In this document: positions 1-11,044 of the stretch, piece by piece
Numbering within the stretch: the first letter of the stretch is position 1
Layout: the number at the start of each line of letters is the position of its first letter
Origin: Neocallimastix lanati (nom. inval.)
Taxonomy: Eukaryota > Neocallimastigomycota > Neocallimastigomycetes > Neocallimastigales > Neocallimastigaceae
Direction of reading: 5' to 3'
Length of the DNA: 64,000 bases
Assembly: GCA_016946835.1 (NCBI GenBank)
Contig: JACVTC010000253.1
Span: 22,880 to 86,879, forward strand
The notes under the pieces: generated by a model
Told to the model about the DNA's origin: nothing
What the model saw: the letters and a program-made list of their open reading frames with translations, nothing else
Databases searched by the model: none
Translations under genes and position numbers: made by a program

Positions 1-1254
1 TTTAGATATAATAAATTTATAAAAATATTTTTATAATAGTCAAAAAAAAAAAAGTAATAAATAAGTAAATCAATAAAATAAGTAAAAATAAATAATAAAA
101 ATGAAGTAAAATTAAAAAAAAAAATAAGAAAAAAGAAATTGATTATTTTTTAAAAAAAAAAAATTGAATAAAATAAAATTGATATTAAATGCTAAAATAG
201 TAAAAGGTTTTTTTTAAAAAATTTAAATTCCTGTTTTTTTTTAAAAGAGAAAAATTTATTTATTTGTAATAAATATTTTTATTTTAAAATAATAAAAAAA
301 AAATTAAATAATATTAATAATAATTTTTAAAATAAAAAAACTTTTTTCTTAAAGATATTTATTCTCTAAAATATCTAAATTAAAATTTTTTTTATGTAAT
401 ATTATTATATTAATTTAAAATTTAATTTTTTTTTAATAGATAAGAATAAATCATAAAATAATTTATATCATGGATCATAAATTTATTTTTCTTTACACTA
501 AAAAATTTATTTTATTGATGTAAATTTATTTAAATAGTTACACAATATATGATCAATAATTTTAGTTTTTTGAATTTGTTAAGATATACTCTCAATATAT
601 ATATATTTTTATATACAATTTTTTTTAAAATATAATACATTAAATAATTATAATATTTTTTAAATTAGGTATTTATATTGTTATAAATGAGTTAAAAAAA
701 TTAATTATTAAAAGACTATTTAATATTTTATTAAAAAGAAAAAAAAAATAAATAAATAAAATTAATTCAATATATATTATTTAAATAATAATTATTTAGA
801 AAAAAATTTATTTTAATAATAATATAAATGATAATATATTTATATATTTATTATAATAAATCCTATATATATAAAAATTAAAATAATTATTATTTTATTT
901 ATTAATTTTTCATTTAGTGTTTATTTACTAAAAAAAATAAAAATATATTATTTAAATTAAATATTACATTAATTTAAATATTTTATTTTATTCTATATTC
1001 ACACTAAAACATAGGACTGTAATGCATTATTAAATATGTATTATTAATCTACAATTATTAAAGTTTCCATATATATTTCCTATATATTATTAGCCTATTA
1101 TTAAAAATATATATTTTAATTTAATTTCTAACCTGTATTACTAATTTTAAGTTTGTTAATATACGTTCAAATGATTCTTATTATTGCATATAATAATATA
1201 TAAATTTATGTATCAATATAATAATTTATTTTTATATAACATTTAATTTTAATC
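1..1254. other. Non-coding A/T-rich region upstream of the RPB1 N-terminal gene
   Basis: Almost entirely A and T, with many poly-A and poly-T runs and no open frame of useful length on either strand. The last few hundred bases have slightly more G and C and may hold the promoter of the RPB1 N-terminal gene, but I see no motif that decides it. The region is repeated at 54735-55989. Confidence 0.6.
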
Positions 1255-3414
1255 ATGTATTTAAAGTTTAATTTATATACAGATGAAGAATTTGAAAAGG
1301 AAACGATCCTTATTAAAAATAAGAATGAATTAACGGATAATACAACATCATTTATTCTCAATCCTCAATTACCATGTAAACAATGTAAATCAATGATAGA
1401 TTGTCCAGGACACACGGGAAGAATACCACTTTATTACAGAATTGTTCATCCTGTATTTGTAAACATATTATGTAAAGAAATAAGTCATATTTGTCCAGTT
1501 TGTAAAAAATATGATCCTTTACTTTCCCCTAATAACCCCTGTTGCGTAAAACGTGTAGTTGCTACAACATTTTCATATCATAAAGTTAAATTGGAGGAAG
1601 TCACATCCAATAAATCCAAGTATTCCAAAAATTTTGAAAAAGAGTCAAAGAATATTTCAGAATATTCTTTCACTTTTGGTAGGGAAACATTATCTATCGA
1701 GCAAATGTACGAAGAAATTCGTTCTGCAAATTTTTCAAAAAATCCAGAGTTACAAAATCATTTACTTAATGTGTTTATCAAAAATATTCCAGTTTTACCA
1801 ATCAATATGAGACCATCTATTCTAGATTCTAGCAACACTACGATTCATAATAACGTAACAACATTATATCAACGTGTATTAGATCTCAACTACCAATATC
1901 AAAATGGAAATTTAATTAAGTCCGTCTATATTGTACGTGCGTATAATTTATACAAGAAAATTTTAGGTATTCGTAGTAAAAACGATTCGGTTGAGGATGC
2001 TAATAGAAATTATATTAAACAGATGTTATCAGGAAAAAATGGTATTTTCCGAAGTATGTGTTTAGCTAAGCGTCAAAATTTTTGTCTTCGAAGTGTTATC
2101 GTGCCAAATATTGATATCCCTTTAGATGTAGTATTAATTCCTAAAGTCTTTACTGATTCCTTAATTCCCTATGGATATAAAACCAATGACTTTGTTATCA
2201 TCAATAGACAACCTACACTTCAAACTACTTCAATCTTAGCCGTTCATTCTCGTCCAAGTAACTGTCGAACCATTCAGATCAATCCACTTATTGCTAATGT
2301 CTTTCAAGCAGATTTTGACGGTGACGAGATGAACATTTTTTGGTTACCGGGTGAAGAAGCTAAAGAAGAGTTGGCCACAAAATTAAATATTGCAAATAAT
2401 ATCCGGTCATTTAAAAATGCCTCTATTATGATCAAATTTATACAAGATACTTTAACCGGAATTTATAATATGACACGTAACAAAGAAATTATTGATATTG
2501 ATATTGTTAAAAGAATGTGCGATAAATTGGGCATTCCAGATAGTGATTGGAAAAAATTTTGTAAATACTACAAATCGCGTATGAATAGTACAGATATCCC
2601 ATATGCTCACCTGTTATCTTTATTACTTCCTAGAACGCTTACTTTACATGATCATGAAGATAATCTAATCGTAGATAAAGGAATATTACTAGGTGTTATC
2701 AGCGATAAAAATCAAACTATTTTACTTAATGCTATTTCAAATTATGGTAATAAATTCTATTTAAAATTTATGTGGGATGTTCAACGCATGGTTCATGTAT
2801 ATAATCTTACTCATGTTATTACTATTTCTATTGCTGATTGTATGGTAAATGATAAATTAAAAGAATCATATCTTCCCATAACGGATAGTATCTTAAATAA
2901 AATGGATCCTATACCTGTACTAAATCTTGACTCATTGATAGAAAATCAAAATAAATTTGAAAATTACAACGAGTTTAAGAATCAAGTTTTTCGCAAATAT
3001 TGTGACCTTACAGAATTAGTGGAATCCATCGATAATAATTTAACTAATATCATTAACAGTGGATCTAAAGGAAATGTGGATAATGTTATTCAAATATTGA
3101 TGTCGGTTGGCGTTCAAGCTATTTTACCAGTTTGTTATATTAAAAGTTCCTATTCCGAAGGATTAACAGCAAAAGAATTATTTATTCATTCAAAATCTGG
3201 TCGAGCAGGTATTATTTCTACTTCTCTTAATACATCATCTACTGGGTATTTACAAAGAGAACTTGTTAAAAGTATGGAAGATTTAGTAACCGATGAACAA
3301 GGAGTAGTTCATGACTTCTCCAATGAGGAGATATATTATTACCCATTTAGTACGAATAAGCCAGACATTGATGAAACATTTTTAGAGCATGCATTTTCTA
3401 TGGCTAGTCTTTAA
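1255..3414 (+). CDS. RPB1: DNA-directed RNA polymerase largest subunit, N-terminal part (RPB1-like, split gene)
   Basis: This 719-residue protein carries the clamp, active site and bridge-helix parts of the largest RNA polymerase subunit. A clamp zinc site starts near residue 41 (CKQCKSMIDCPGHTG) and is followed by a CPVC pair. The catalytic Mg-binding loop reads QADFDGDEMN near residue 351. The end matches the bridge-helix region, with SGRAGIISTSLNTSSTGYLQ and then LVKSMEDL. It stops there, and the trigger loop and remaining C-terminal part are in a separate gene at 15084-16586. This division lies about where archaea divide RpoA1 and RpoA2. The protein is shorter than the matching part of nuclear RPB1. 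The start is the first ATG after a stop-rich A/T spacer. Identification rests on the motifs seen; membership of a viral transcription complex is inferred from the neighbours. Confidence 0.95.
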   Translation: MYLKFNLYTDEEFEKETILIKNKNELTDNTTSFILNPQLPCKQCKSMIDCPGHTGRIPLYYRIVHPVFVNILCKEISHICPVCKKYDPLLSPNNPCCVKRVVATTFSYHKVKLEEVTSNKSKYSKNFEKESKNISEYSFTFGRETLSIEQMYEEIRSANFSKNPELQNHLLNVFIKNIPVLPINMRPSILDSSNTTIHNNVTTLYQRVLDLNYQYQNGNLIKSVYIVRAYNLYKKILGIRSKNDSVEDANRNYIKQMLSGKNGIFRSMCLAKRQNFCLRSVIVPNIDIPLDVVLIPKVFTDSLIPYGYKTNDFVIINRQPTLQTTSILAVHSRPSNCRTIQINPLIANVFQADFDGDEMNIFWLPGEEAKEELATKLNIANNIRSFKNASIMIKFIQDTLTGIYNMTRNKEIIDIDIVKRMCDKLGIPDSDWKKFCKYYKSRMNSTDIPYAHLLSLLLPRTLTLHDHEDNLIVDKGILLGVISDKNQTILLNAISNYGNKFYLKFMWDVQRMVHVYNLTHVITISIADCMVNDKLKESYLPITDSILNKMDPIPVLNLDSLIENQNKFENYNEFKNQVFRKYCDLTELVESIDNNLTNIINSGSKGNVDNVIQILMSVGVQAILPVCYIKSSYSEGLTAKELFIHSKSGRAGIISTSLNTSSTGYLQRELVKSMEDLVTDEQGVVHDFSNEEIYYYPFSTNKPDIDETFLEHAFSMASL

Positions 3415-4074
3415 CTAAATATAATTTATAGCGACAATTAATATGATATTACATATATAAAAATAGGATATAATATAAAATATATTATTGATATCAAAAA
3501 AAGGTGTAGTTTAAAGTTTTAAAAATATTTTAAATAAAAAATAATTTATTAGTATTACTGTATATTTATTTTTATATTTTTTTAAAAAAACATTATATAC
3601 ATTTAAGAAATAGTTAATTTTTTTAATCATTTTTTTTTTACATTTTTTTTTAAAAAAATCATATACATATATAAATGGAATAAACAATTATTTTATTTTT
3701 AATAATATATAAATTATAGTAATTAATTTACTATTTGCATAATTTAAAGTATTAAATATTAATATAAATATAAATATAAATATTATTATGATTTAAATAT
3801 AAAAATTATTGAAATGTTAAATAAAATTAAAAATTATTAAATAGAGTTTAAATTTGTTATTATTAAATTTTTTTTTTTATTTATAAAATTAAAATATTAT
3901 AAAGAATTACAATTGAATTTACACGTTTATACATGCTTTTAATTATTAATTTTATTTTTCATAGTTTTATACATGAATATAATTATTATTATTAATATTA
4001 TATTTTTTTTTTCAATTTTGTATATAATTTTAATTTTTATTTTATTTTAATCTTTAAATTTTTTTTTTTAGAAA
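3415..4074. other. Non-coding spacer between convergent genes
   Basis: This A/T-rich spacer separates the 3' ends of the RPB1 N-terminal gene and the CCCH protein gene. It holds poly-T runs and short direct repeats of the AAATAT type near 3765-3785. No open frame, RNA gene or convincing hairpin is visible. Confidence 0.5.
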
Positions 4075-4947
4075 TTATTCAGAATTAATATTCAAAGTTA
4101 TATAAGATTTTGAATTATAGTAAAAAGTATTATAATGATCATTAATAATTTTATTTATTTTATTGTAGATTACTATTGGATTATTTTCAATAATATCACT
4201 ATTGCGTTTGTTAATTTCATTAATATCATATGGAATTCCGTATTCAGAGAGAAATTCCTTGATTTTACTAAAAATAGGTTTTTCCTTAATCAAAGCAATA
4301 GACTTGAACGTCATTTTAATGTAATACTCGGGTTGTAATTCTTCTCCATATCTACTGACTTCAACATAATGAGTTGCCATAAAATAACTGTTTTGCTTTT
4401 TATTTTTTTCGGTGGAGCAATATTGAATAACAAGTATTCCAGCACCAAAATAACTTTTAAATTCATCGAAAAATAAAATATAAGAATGTAATGATTTGTC
4501 AACCATATCAACACTTAATGGCCATTTAGTAGACTTAGGTTCATTTTTTCTTATATCGTTGTTTTGACTGTCCTTTTGAAATATCCAATTATTACCTAGG
4601 GAAACAACAACTGCCGGATGTCCATATTTAAGAGTGGTAGCAACATTACTGATATATTGATTTAATGGTAGTTTCCCTTCTGAACGAACATGAACTCCAC
4701 AATACATATGTCCCGGAATTACTTTATTATTACAAGTGGTTTTATTTCTTTTTAATCCAATACAAGTATTATTCAAACTAAGTTTGGCCATTTCGTGAAT
4801 TGATGATTGGATATCATCTTCCTTAGTTAAATTATTTAAAATATTATCTTTATTTATATTAAGGTTATAATTATTATTGAAGACTTGGACAGATTTACTA
4901 CATAATATTTCGATCACTTCGTTGTAATAATTTGTTAAATTTTCCAT
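4075..4947 (-). CDS. Unrecognised 290-residue protein with a CCCH zinc-finger-like motif
   Basis: I do not recognise this protein as a whole. Residues 62-86 have the pattern C-x9-C-x10-C-x2-H (C62, C72, C83, H86) with Gly-His before the last Cys. This resembles the short zinc-binding T..G..C...G..YC..H motif seen in many giant-virus and some cellular proteins. The rest is a mixed alpha/beta sequence, and there is no signal peptide or membrane segment. It lies between the polymerase and helicase genes, facing the first and divergent from the second, so a role in transcription or replication is plausible but only inferred. TATTTAAAT lies just upstream of the ATG on its strand. An identical copy lies at 58810-59682. 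Confidence 0.8.
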   Translation of the reverse strand: MENLTNYYNEVIEILCSKSVQVFNNNYNLNINKDNILNNLTKEDDIQSSIHEMAKLSLNNTCIGLKRNKTTCNNKVIPGHMYCGVHVRSEGKLPLNQYISNVATTLKYGHPAVVVSLGNNWIFQKDSQNNDIRKNEPKSTKWPLSVDMVDKSLHSYILFFDEFKSYFGAGILVIQYCSTEKNKKQNSYFMATHYVEVSRYGEELQPEYYIKMTFKSIALIKEKPIFSKIKEFLSEYGIPYDINEINKRNSDIIENNPIVIYNKINKIINDHYNTFYYNSKSYITLNINSE

Positions 4948-5779
4948 TATTACAAATTTAAATAGAATAATATAAACCTTATTAAGAGTAAAAAATAAAA
5001 TTTAAAATTAAAATATATTAAATTTATAAAAATAATAATGTAAGTAATTCTAAAAGTATTTATTTAACTTCTTTTATAAAAGTCATTTATCATTTGAAAG
5101 AGTTTTCTCATATAAATTAAATAAAGTTTTTAAAGTTTAAAGTAGATCTAAAAAAAATAAAATTTTTAAAATTTAATCTTGATCTAAAATTTAAAATTTT
5201 ATACCTTTTAATTTATTTTTTGGGATAGTTGAATTTTAAATATTAGTAAATTTATATTATATATATATTTTTTTTATAGTTGGACAGATAATGTAATAAT
5301 TTATCAATTTTCAATAGCATATATTATTCATTCATATACCAATAAAATTAAAAGAAAAAATTTTAATAAATTAAATATATTATTAGTACATTGAAAATAT
5401 ATTTATAAAATGATTTAAAAAGTATAATATTTAATACATTTATAAACAAATATTAAGGTTTATATTTTATAAATTTATTAAAAAAAAAAAAAAATATAAA
5501 AGTTAAAAGAGTAATACATTTTTTGATATATTACATTAAAATTAGTATAATTTTAATTTTGAATAAAGTATTATTGATGTAGTAAATAAATTATTATTTT
5601 ACAATTATTTAATTTAATTTGTTAAGTAGTTTAATTACTTTATTAGTAATTATATTTATTTTACATTATATAAATATATATTAATTTTTCCTTTTTGTTT
5701 TATTTTTTTTTTCTCTTTAATTTATTTACAAAAATAATAGAGTTAAATAAATTTGTATTGAGGATAGATAGAACTATAA
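4948..5779. other. Divergent intergenic region between the CCCH protein and helicase genes
   Basis: The two flanking genes are transcribed away from this spacer, so both promoters should lie here. On the minus strand a CTATTTAAATTTG sequence (4953-4965) sits within 20 bases of the start codon. Upstream of the helicase gene, TATTGAGGATAGATAG precedes the ATG by about 25 bases. The rest is A/T-rich without open frames. Confidence 0.45.
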
Positions 5780-8700
5780 ATGACATATCCGGATATTAAT
5801 AACTTACATAGTTTAAGAGAATTTACGGAGATTTATACGAATAATCCGTTGATAGAAGAAAATGTACATATGAAAAGATACCAAATATTACCCGTAAGGT
5901 ATATGTCACCGGAAAATGAAGTGGTCAACCGATTTCTAATTTATCATTCACCAGGAACCGGGAAATCATTCACCGCATTATGGATTGCATTAAAATTCAT
6001 AAATGTTTATAAGAAACCTTGTATTATTCTTGTAAAAGGTAAGGAAGCTATTACGGAATTTACCAAACGTGTAAAGACTTGGTATGATTATACTTTTGAA
6101 TATTATCCACACTTACCGAACGTTAAAGATTATAAAGAATTTATCAAAAAGTATATTGAATTTCGCACTTATATAACTTTCTGTAACGATATCAAAAACA
6201 TTAATGATAGTAACACTGACACCGATGGTAATGACAACAAAAGTGACCACCAACAGACAACATCTAATTCTTTTTCTTTTTATGATGAAAGATTAATTAT
6301 TATTGATGAAGTTCATCATTTTCGTAACCCTACCAAAAAAAAGTTTATCTATAACAATTTAAGTTCACTTTTAAATCATATTAATAAAGGTCGAATTATA
6401 TTTATGTCTGCAACTCCGATTTTTGATAATGCAAATGAAATAACAGATCTGGTTAAATTAATTAAACCAAATTTGAATTCCACTTCATTTTTAACCCCTG
6501 AAAAACTGAAAGAAGAAATGCTTGGTCACCTGTCTTATTATGGATTAAATCCACCAAACACGACCGTGAATTATATGGGTTCATATATACCAGGTATTGA
6601 ACGTTACAAAATAGTAAAAGTACCTATGCAAGGGGTTCAACTTCAAAATTATCGAAATATCCTAAAGGAACCTCAGGAGAAGAATAATATGGGAATCAAT
6701 TATGTGAAAGCAACACTTGGTGTTCTTCATTTACAAATTGATGATAATTTAACACAAGATACTAATAAAGGATCAAAAGCAAAAGGTAAATCGAATGATA
6801 CCAAAAAGGGATCAAAAGCAAAAGGTAAATCGAATGATGCAAAAAAAAGATCAAAATCCAAAGTTAAATCGGATTTATCAGAATATCAATTTAGTAATGA
6901 TAAGATTATTCATAGTAACCCTCTTTTACAAGATATTATAAATCAGCAATCCAAGGATATTAAAAATTATTGTTGTAAATTGTATCATTGTCTTAACGAA
7001 ATAAATAAAAAGGAAAATCCAGACGGACCTGTATTTATCTATTGCAGTATCATTGAGCAAGTTGGTATTTATTACTTTTCCGCGATACTCTGTGCTATGG
7101 GCTATCATTATGTATATAATAAAATATCATCTAATAGCCGTCATAATGATGAGACATCAAATTTTTCCAATTTAGAAAGTAAAGTGGATAGGAAAGGCAA
7201 AGGGATCAATCGTTTTCTTCCTCATCATTTTTCTTCTTTTCATGATGGTGATGTTGATGATGATAACGAATTCGCTGAACTAAAGGAAATTCGAAAAGAA
7301 AGAGATGATAAATTTTGGAATTTTACATTCATTACTGGAGATAAAAAGCTCTGTCCAAATATGATGGAGCGTTTAGATATATTTAATGATTCAAGTAATC
7401 AAAATGGATCAAAGATAAAGGTTCTTCTAGGAAGTGACATAGTATCGGAAAGTGTTGATATTATGAATGTCCGACAATTACACGTATTAACACCGCATTG
7501 GAATTATGAGAAAATAAATCAAATTATTGGCCGTATTCGACGCGTCGGTTCACATGATTCTCTTCCTGAAAATCAACGATTCGTCAATGTTTATTTGTAC
7601 ATGGCATGTGATGACGAAGTAAAGTGTTCCGATTCATATCAGTATAGTGTGGACTATCGCAAGTATATTTTATGTGAAAATAAATATAAAGATGCTTTAA
7701 AATTTAATCAAGCATTAAAAAATGCTTCTATAGAATTTTTGATTCATGCTCCTTTTAACCTAAATGATCCTCAAAACACTAACAGTCTCTCTACTAACGA
7801 ACAGAATAAACCTTTTGATATTGAATCAAGACTGAGTGAAAGTAGAGCAATGACCAATACTAGTATAGCTATAGATGCTAATATTCATGGAGAGACTTCT
7901 ACATTCAAAGATATTAATGGAAATGAGATAATTGGCAATACAAGTATCGTTCCATATTTACATTATTCTTCAGTATACTTAGATAAACTTTTACCATTAT
8001 GTATGATCGAAATAAATAAAAAGTTAAGATCATTCTTTTCAGAGAACCATTGTATTAGAATTATGGATCTTATGGATAGAATTCCTGTCATTAACCTATT
8101 CGTTTTACCAAAATTAATAGAATATATAAATAGTAATAATATTGTGATAGCTGGTGGTATTTTAAGATATTCTGACGGAATGATTTATTGTAAAATTATA
8201 TCCAATTATCGTTTAAATTATAGGAATGCTTATTTTGGAAAATTACTTCGCCAAAATCTTCCATTTTATAATAATAATAGAAGTAAGCAAATGAACGAAC
8301 AGTTATCCTACTTTATTCACGCAAAGGTTGATATTAAAAGCGAAGAAATAGTGTCTTTAAACAATAAATTACAAAATGCTAATATGACCAGAGAAGCATA
8401 TAATCAAATTATTAAATATTCTCATACTGAAAAATTGTTTATATTAAGATATGCTCTACGTCAAAATTTATTCAATATCACTAATTTATTTTATCCTTAT
8501 TGGAAAAAAATAGATAATTTCGTTTATATATCATATTTTTCAACTATTACAACTTCATCTTATGCTAGTAATAAAAAAAAGTCAGAGAAGGATTTTAGTA
8601 CTAATATTATTTATGCGGATTTTAATTTTCGAAAATGGAGGTTGGTAAATAATGAGCCTAATTCAGAGGATATTTCAAAACAAATGGATGATCATTATAG

Positions 8701-9499
8701 AACTGTAGAACGAAATCGAAAAAAAGATCGTTATAAATATGTCTATATATTATGTAATGATTTAACTTTAAGATATTGTGACTTGAAAAAAAATTTAAAT
8801 TTTAATTTTAAAGAAGAGGAACCTTCTACTTCAAATATTTCTACTTCAAATGGTTCTACTTCAAATATTTCTACTTCAAATGGTTCTACTTCAAATATTT
8901 CTACTTCAAATGGTTCTACTTCAAATATTTCTACTTCAAATGGTTCTACTTCAAATATTTCTACTTCAAATGGTTCTACTTCAAAATGTTCTACTTCAGA
9001 ATGTACTACTTCAAAATGTTCATCATCAAAATGTTCTACTTCAAAATGTTCTACTTCAGAATGTTCTACTTCAGAATGTTCTACTTCAGATTCGGATTCT
9101 ATTAATTATCGTGAAATTAATCGTGGTTGTAATATTGAAACTTTTTATATAAAGGAAGAACTTTTTGAAAAGCTCATCTATTCAATATGTTATGACGATA
9201 TGGAAAAAAAATTGTCATCTATTCGTATTCCAAACTATAAAGTAATTTCTGAAAAAGATTTGGAAAAATTTTATAAAGAAGAAAACAATAAAGATAAATA
9301 TAAAGAAATTAAAAAACATATTTTAAGCGTTGTCACTCAAAACGATATTCCTAAATATTGTAAAGAAAGACCACATCAAGCTTTTTTGTTGCATAAATTA
9401 TTGTCAAAATTTTCAGAAAAAATTAAAGATAGTAGAAATGAAATGATAGAATTATGGGAAAAATATTTATTTGATTATGATCTTATCATTATTTTATAA
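5780..9499 (+). CDS. SF2 DNA helicase/ATPase, poxvirus D6/D11 type (early transcription factor small-subunit-like)
   Basis: A 1239-residue superfamily 2 helicase. Motif I is HSPGTGKS near residue 56, motif II is IIIDEVHHF near 174, motif III is MSATP near 210, and motif VI is INQIIGRIRRVGSH near 580, preceded by the LLGSDIVSESVDI segment typical of D6/D11-type enzymes. Poxvirus D6 is the ATPase subunit of the early transcription factor, and D11 (NPH-I) acts in termination; D6 fits somewhat better because an A7-like partner is encoded at 12438. Two low-complexity inserts interrupt the enzyme: Lys/Ser-rich repeats around residues 330-365, and a Ser/Thr-rich tandem repeat around 1013-1105. The protein is longer than either poxvirus relative (about 630-640 residues), mostly through inserts and a C-terminal extension. 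The ATG follows TATTGAGGATAG and is the first in frame after stops. Confidence 0.88.
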   Translation: MTYPDINNLHSLREFTEIYTNNPLIEENVHMKRYQILPVRYMSPENEVVNRFLIYHSPGTGKSFTALWIALKFINVYKKPCIILVKGKEAITEFTKRVKTWYDYTFEYYPHLPNVKDYKEFIKKYIEFRTYITFCNDIKNINDSNTDTDGNDNKSDHQQTTSNSFSFYDERLIIIDEVHHFRNPTKKKFIYNNLSSLLNHINKGRIIFMSATPIFDNANEITDLVKLIKPNLNSTSFLTPEKLKEEMLGHLSYYGLNPPNTTVNYMGSYIPGIERYKIVKVPMQGVQLQNYRNILKEPQEKNNMGINYVKATLGVLHLQIDDNLTQDTNKGSKAKGKSNDTKKGSKAKGKSNDAKKRSKSKVKSDLSEYQFSNDKIIHSNPLLQDIINQQSKDIKNYCCKLYHCLNEINKKENPDGPVFIYCSIIEQVGIYYFSAILCAMGYHYVYNKISSNSRHNDETSNFSNLESKVDRKGKGINRFLPHHFSSFHDGDVDDDNEFAELKEIRKERDDKFWNFTFITGDKKLCPNMMERLDIFNDSSNQNGSKIKVLLGSDIVSESVDIMNVRQLHVLTPHWNYEKINQIIGRIRRVGSHDSLPENQRFVNVYLYMACDDEVKCSDSYQYSVDYRKYILCENKYKDALKFNQALKNASIEFLIHAPFNLNDPQNTNSLSTNEQNKPFDIESRLSESRAMTNTSIAIDANIHGETSTFKDINGNEIIGNTSIVPYLHYSSVYLDKLLPLCMIEINKKLRSFFSENHCIRIMDLMDRIPVINLFVLPKLIEYINSNNIVIAGGILRYSDGMIYCKIISNYRLNYRNAYFGKLLRQNLPFYNNNRSKQMNEQLSYFIHAKVDIKSEEIVSLNNKLQNANMTREAYNQIIKYSHTEKLFILRYALRQNLFNITNLFYPYWKKIDNFVYISYFSTITTSSYASNKKKSEKDFSTNIIYADFNFRKWRLVNNEPNSEDISKQMDDHYRTVERNRKKDRYKYVYILCNDLTLRYCDLKKNLNFNFKEEEPSTSNISTSNGSTSNISTSNGSTSNISTSNGSTSNISTSNGSTSNISTSNGSTSKCSTSECTTSKCSSSKCSTSKCSTSECSTSECSTSDSDSINYREINRGCNIETFYIKEELFEKLIYSICYDDMEKKLSSIRIPNYKVISEKDLEKFYKEENNKDKYKEIKKHILSVVTQNDIPKYCKERPHQAFLLHKLLSKFSEKIKDSRNEMIELWEKYLFDYDLIIIL
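8824..9090 (+). repeat. In-frame minisatellite in the helicase gene
   Basis: About five copies of a 30-base unit encoding STSNISTSNG are followed by degenerate 15-base units encoding CSTSK/E. The array stays in frame and lies in the C-terminal extension outside the helicase motifs, so it is probably a flexible linker that expands and contracts. It recurs in the second copy near 63556-63822. Confidence 0.85.
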
Positions 9500-10192
9500 A
9501 TGAATAAACCTTTAATTATTTTTAGTAAAGTTAATATATATATATTGTGAATAAATTTTATATAAATTAAAATAATAATATATTTAAATAATTGCAAAAA
9601 TAAAAAAATATTTTAAATTAAAATTTTATATATAGGTATATGAATAAATAGTATATTAAAATTAAATATTAAATATTAATTATATACGAGATTATTATTA
9701 TATTTGAAAAATTAAATGTAAATATTTTATATTATATATAGTATTTTTTTAAAAATAAAAATTAATTAATAATTTTATATTCCTTTTTACTTTTTTTTTT
9801 TTTAAATATATAAAAAAAAAAAAATTAAATATATTTATCTGTACATTGAAAAATATATATATATATTTTTTTAAAAAAATTAATATCCAAATATATTTAA
9901 TGTAATTATTATTATATATCTTTATTCATTACATATTTAAATATAATTTTATATATAATTATATATATAATATTATTTTATTAAATAATTATATTATATT
10001 ATTTTTTATTATATTATATTATATTATATATTATGGTTATACTACATTAATATTATTATATAAATATAAATTATTATAATTAAAAATTTTAAGTATGTTA
10101 TTACTAAAGTATATTTAAATGAAATTATAACATTAAAATTGTCAAATTTTTACTATAAACATATAAATATATATATATATATACATATATAT
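9500..10192. other. Non-coding spacer between convergent genes
   Basis: Almost pure A/T with (TA)n tracts near 9535-9547, 9855-9866 and 10165-10182, and an ATTATATT-rich stretch near 9985-10030. It separates the 3' ends of the helicase gene and the 283-residue protein gene. I see no coding potential. Confidence 0.5.
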
Positions 10193-11044
10193 TTATAATC
10201 TTTTAGTACTACAATGAATTGAATTTGGTATAAAGTTTATATCTACAAAGTAAGCTTTACATGTAAAATTGACCATTGGTATATTATTAACAATACGTTC
10301 ATTAATAATAATATAATTTACTTTTATCAATGGATAAATATTTCCATTAATATAACAAAACGTGTCTCTAGAAAGAAGATCTGCCATCTCATCCAAATAA
10401 TCATCTCCACAATAAACATTAGTACCAATCTTTTTTTTGCCTTTAAATGAATCTTTAAAGTAGCGAATATTAATATATTCGGTATTATTATTTCCTTTAT
10501 TTATAATACCAGTAAAGATCCAGTTTTGATTAAATGTTACATTATTCTTTTTTAACATGTAATAAATAGGAGAAGATTCATCGATATGTCTAATATAATC
10601 CGAAATTAGCATTTGCATACGAGAATCGATAAATCGAAGTCGTTCAATAAATTTTTTCATTGGTTCAGTTTCGTTTTCAGAAATTCGATGAATAAAATTA
10701 TCTTGTACAAAATTGTTTTTATTAAGATGGTAATGAGACATTGGAATAGATAAAGAGGGTAAATCAGTTAACGTAATACCAGAACTAATTTTTAAAGGTC
10801 CTAAAATTACATTATTGGTATTATTGAAACATTTGATAACAAATCGAAACATACTATTATTTTTAGGTAAAGGTACAACTTCCTTAAAATTTATAGTAGA
10901 TATCATTCTTTGAAATATCATATCTGTACTGCATGATGATGATAAGATACGATTATAATAATCCATTCTTGAAGTACTAGATTTATTAGAAGAGTTTATC
11001 GACTTGACAAGTTGTTCCGAACTTTTAAAATTCTTTTTATGCAT
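10193..11044 (-). CDS. Unrecognised 283-residue protein
   Basis: I do not recognise this protein. It has no signal peptide or membrane helix. A Ser/Asn/Lys-rich N-terminus of about 30 residues precedes a sequence rich in predicted beta strands, with few cysteines and no obvious catalytic motif. Its place between the helicase and TFIIS-like genes, on the same strand as the latter, suggests a core function. A single-stranded-DNA-binding or virus-type accessory transcription role is possible but untested. The start at 11044 is the first in-frame ATG. TTTTTAAATAC occurs about 40 bases upstream, similar to a sequence before several other genes here. Confidence 0.75.
   Translation of the reverse strand: MHKKNFKSSEQLVKSINSSNKSSTSRMDYYNRILSSSCSTDMIFQRMISTINFKEVVPLPKNNSMFRFVIKCFNNTNNVILGPLKISSGITLTDLPSLSIPMSHYHLNKNNFVQDNFIHRISENETEPMKKFIERLRFIDSRMQMLISDYIRHIDESSPIYYMLKKNNVTFNQNWIFTGIINKGNNNTEYINIRYFKDSFKGKKKIGTNVYCGDDYLDEMADLLSRDTFCYINGNIYPLIKVNYIIINERIVNNIPMVNFTCKAYFVDINFIPNSIHCSTKRL

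Larger units (their letters stand above)
1..9268 (+). repeat. First copy of the long direct repeat that closes the 54.7 kb unit
   Basis: This stretch recurs in the same orientation from 54735 to the window end. The offset is 54734 at the first base and 54735 through most of the overlap, because a poly-A run near the start differs by one base. It carries the RPB1 N-terminal gene, the CCCH protein gene and most of the D6/D11-type helicase gene. Near-identity over more than 9 kb, including almost pure A/T spacers, fits the overlap of a circular contig or a head-to-tail concatemer better than an old duplication. Confidence 0.95.

Noticed and set aside
8824-9090. Possible CRISPR-like array of short direct repeats
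   Set aside because: Repeats are contiguous, coding and in frame, without unique spacers of constant length, and no cas genes are present.
8850-9152. 100-codon open frame of repeated MVLLQIFLLQ units inside the helicase gene
   Set aside because: It is the plus-one-frame reading of the Ser/Thr minisatellite in the real helicase frame and repeats only because the DNA does. The same applies to its twin in the second copy.
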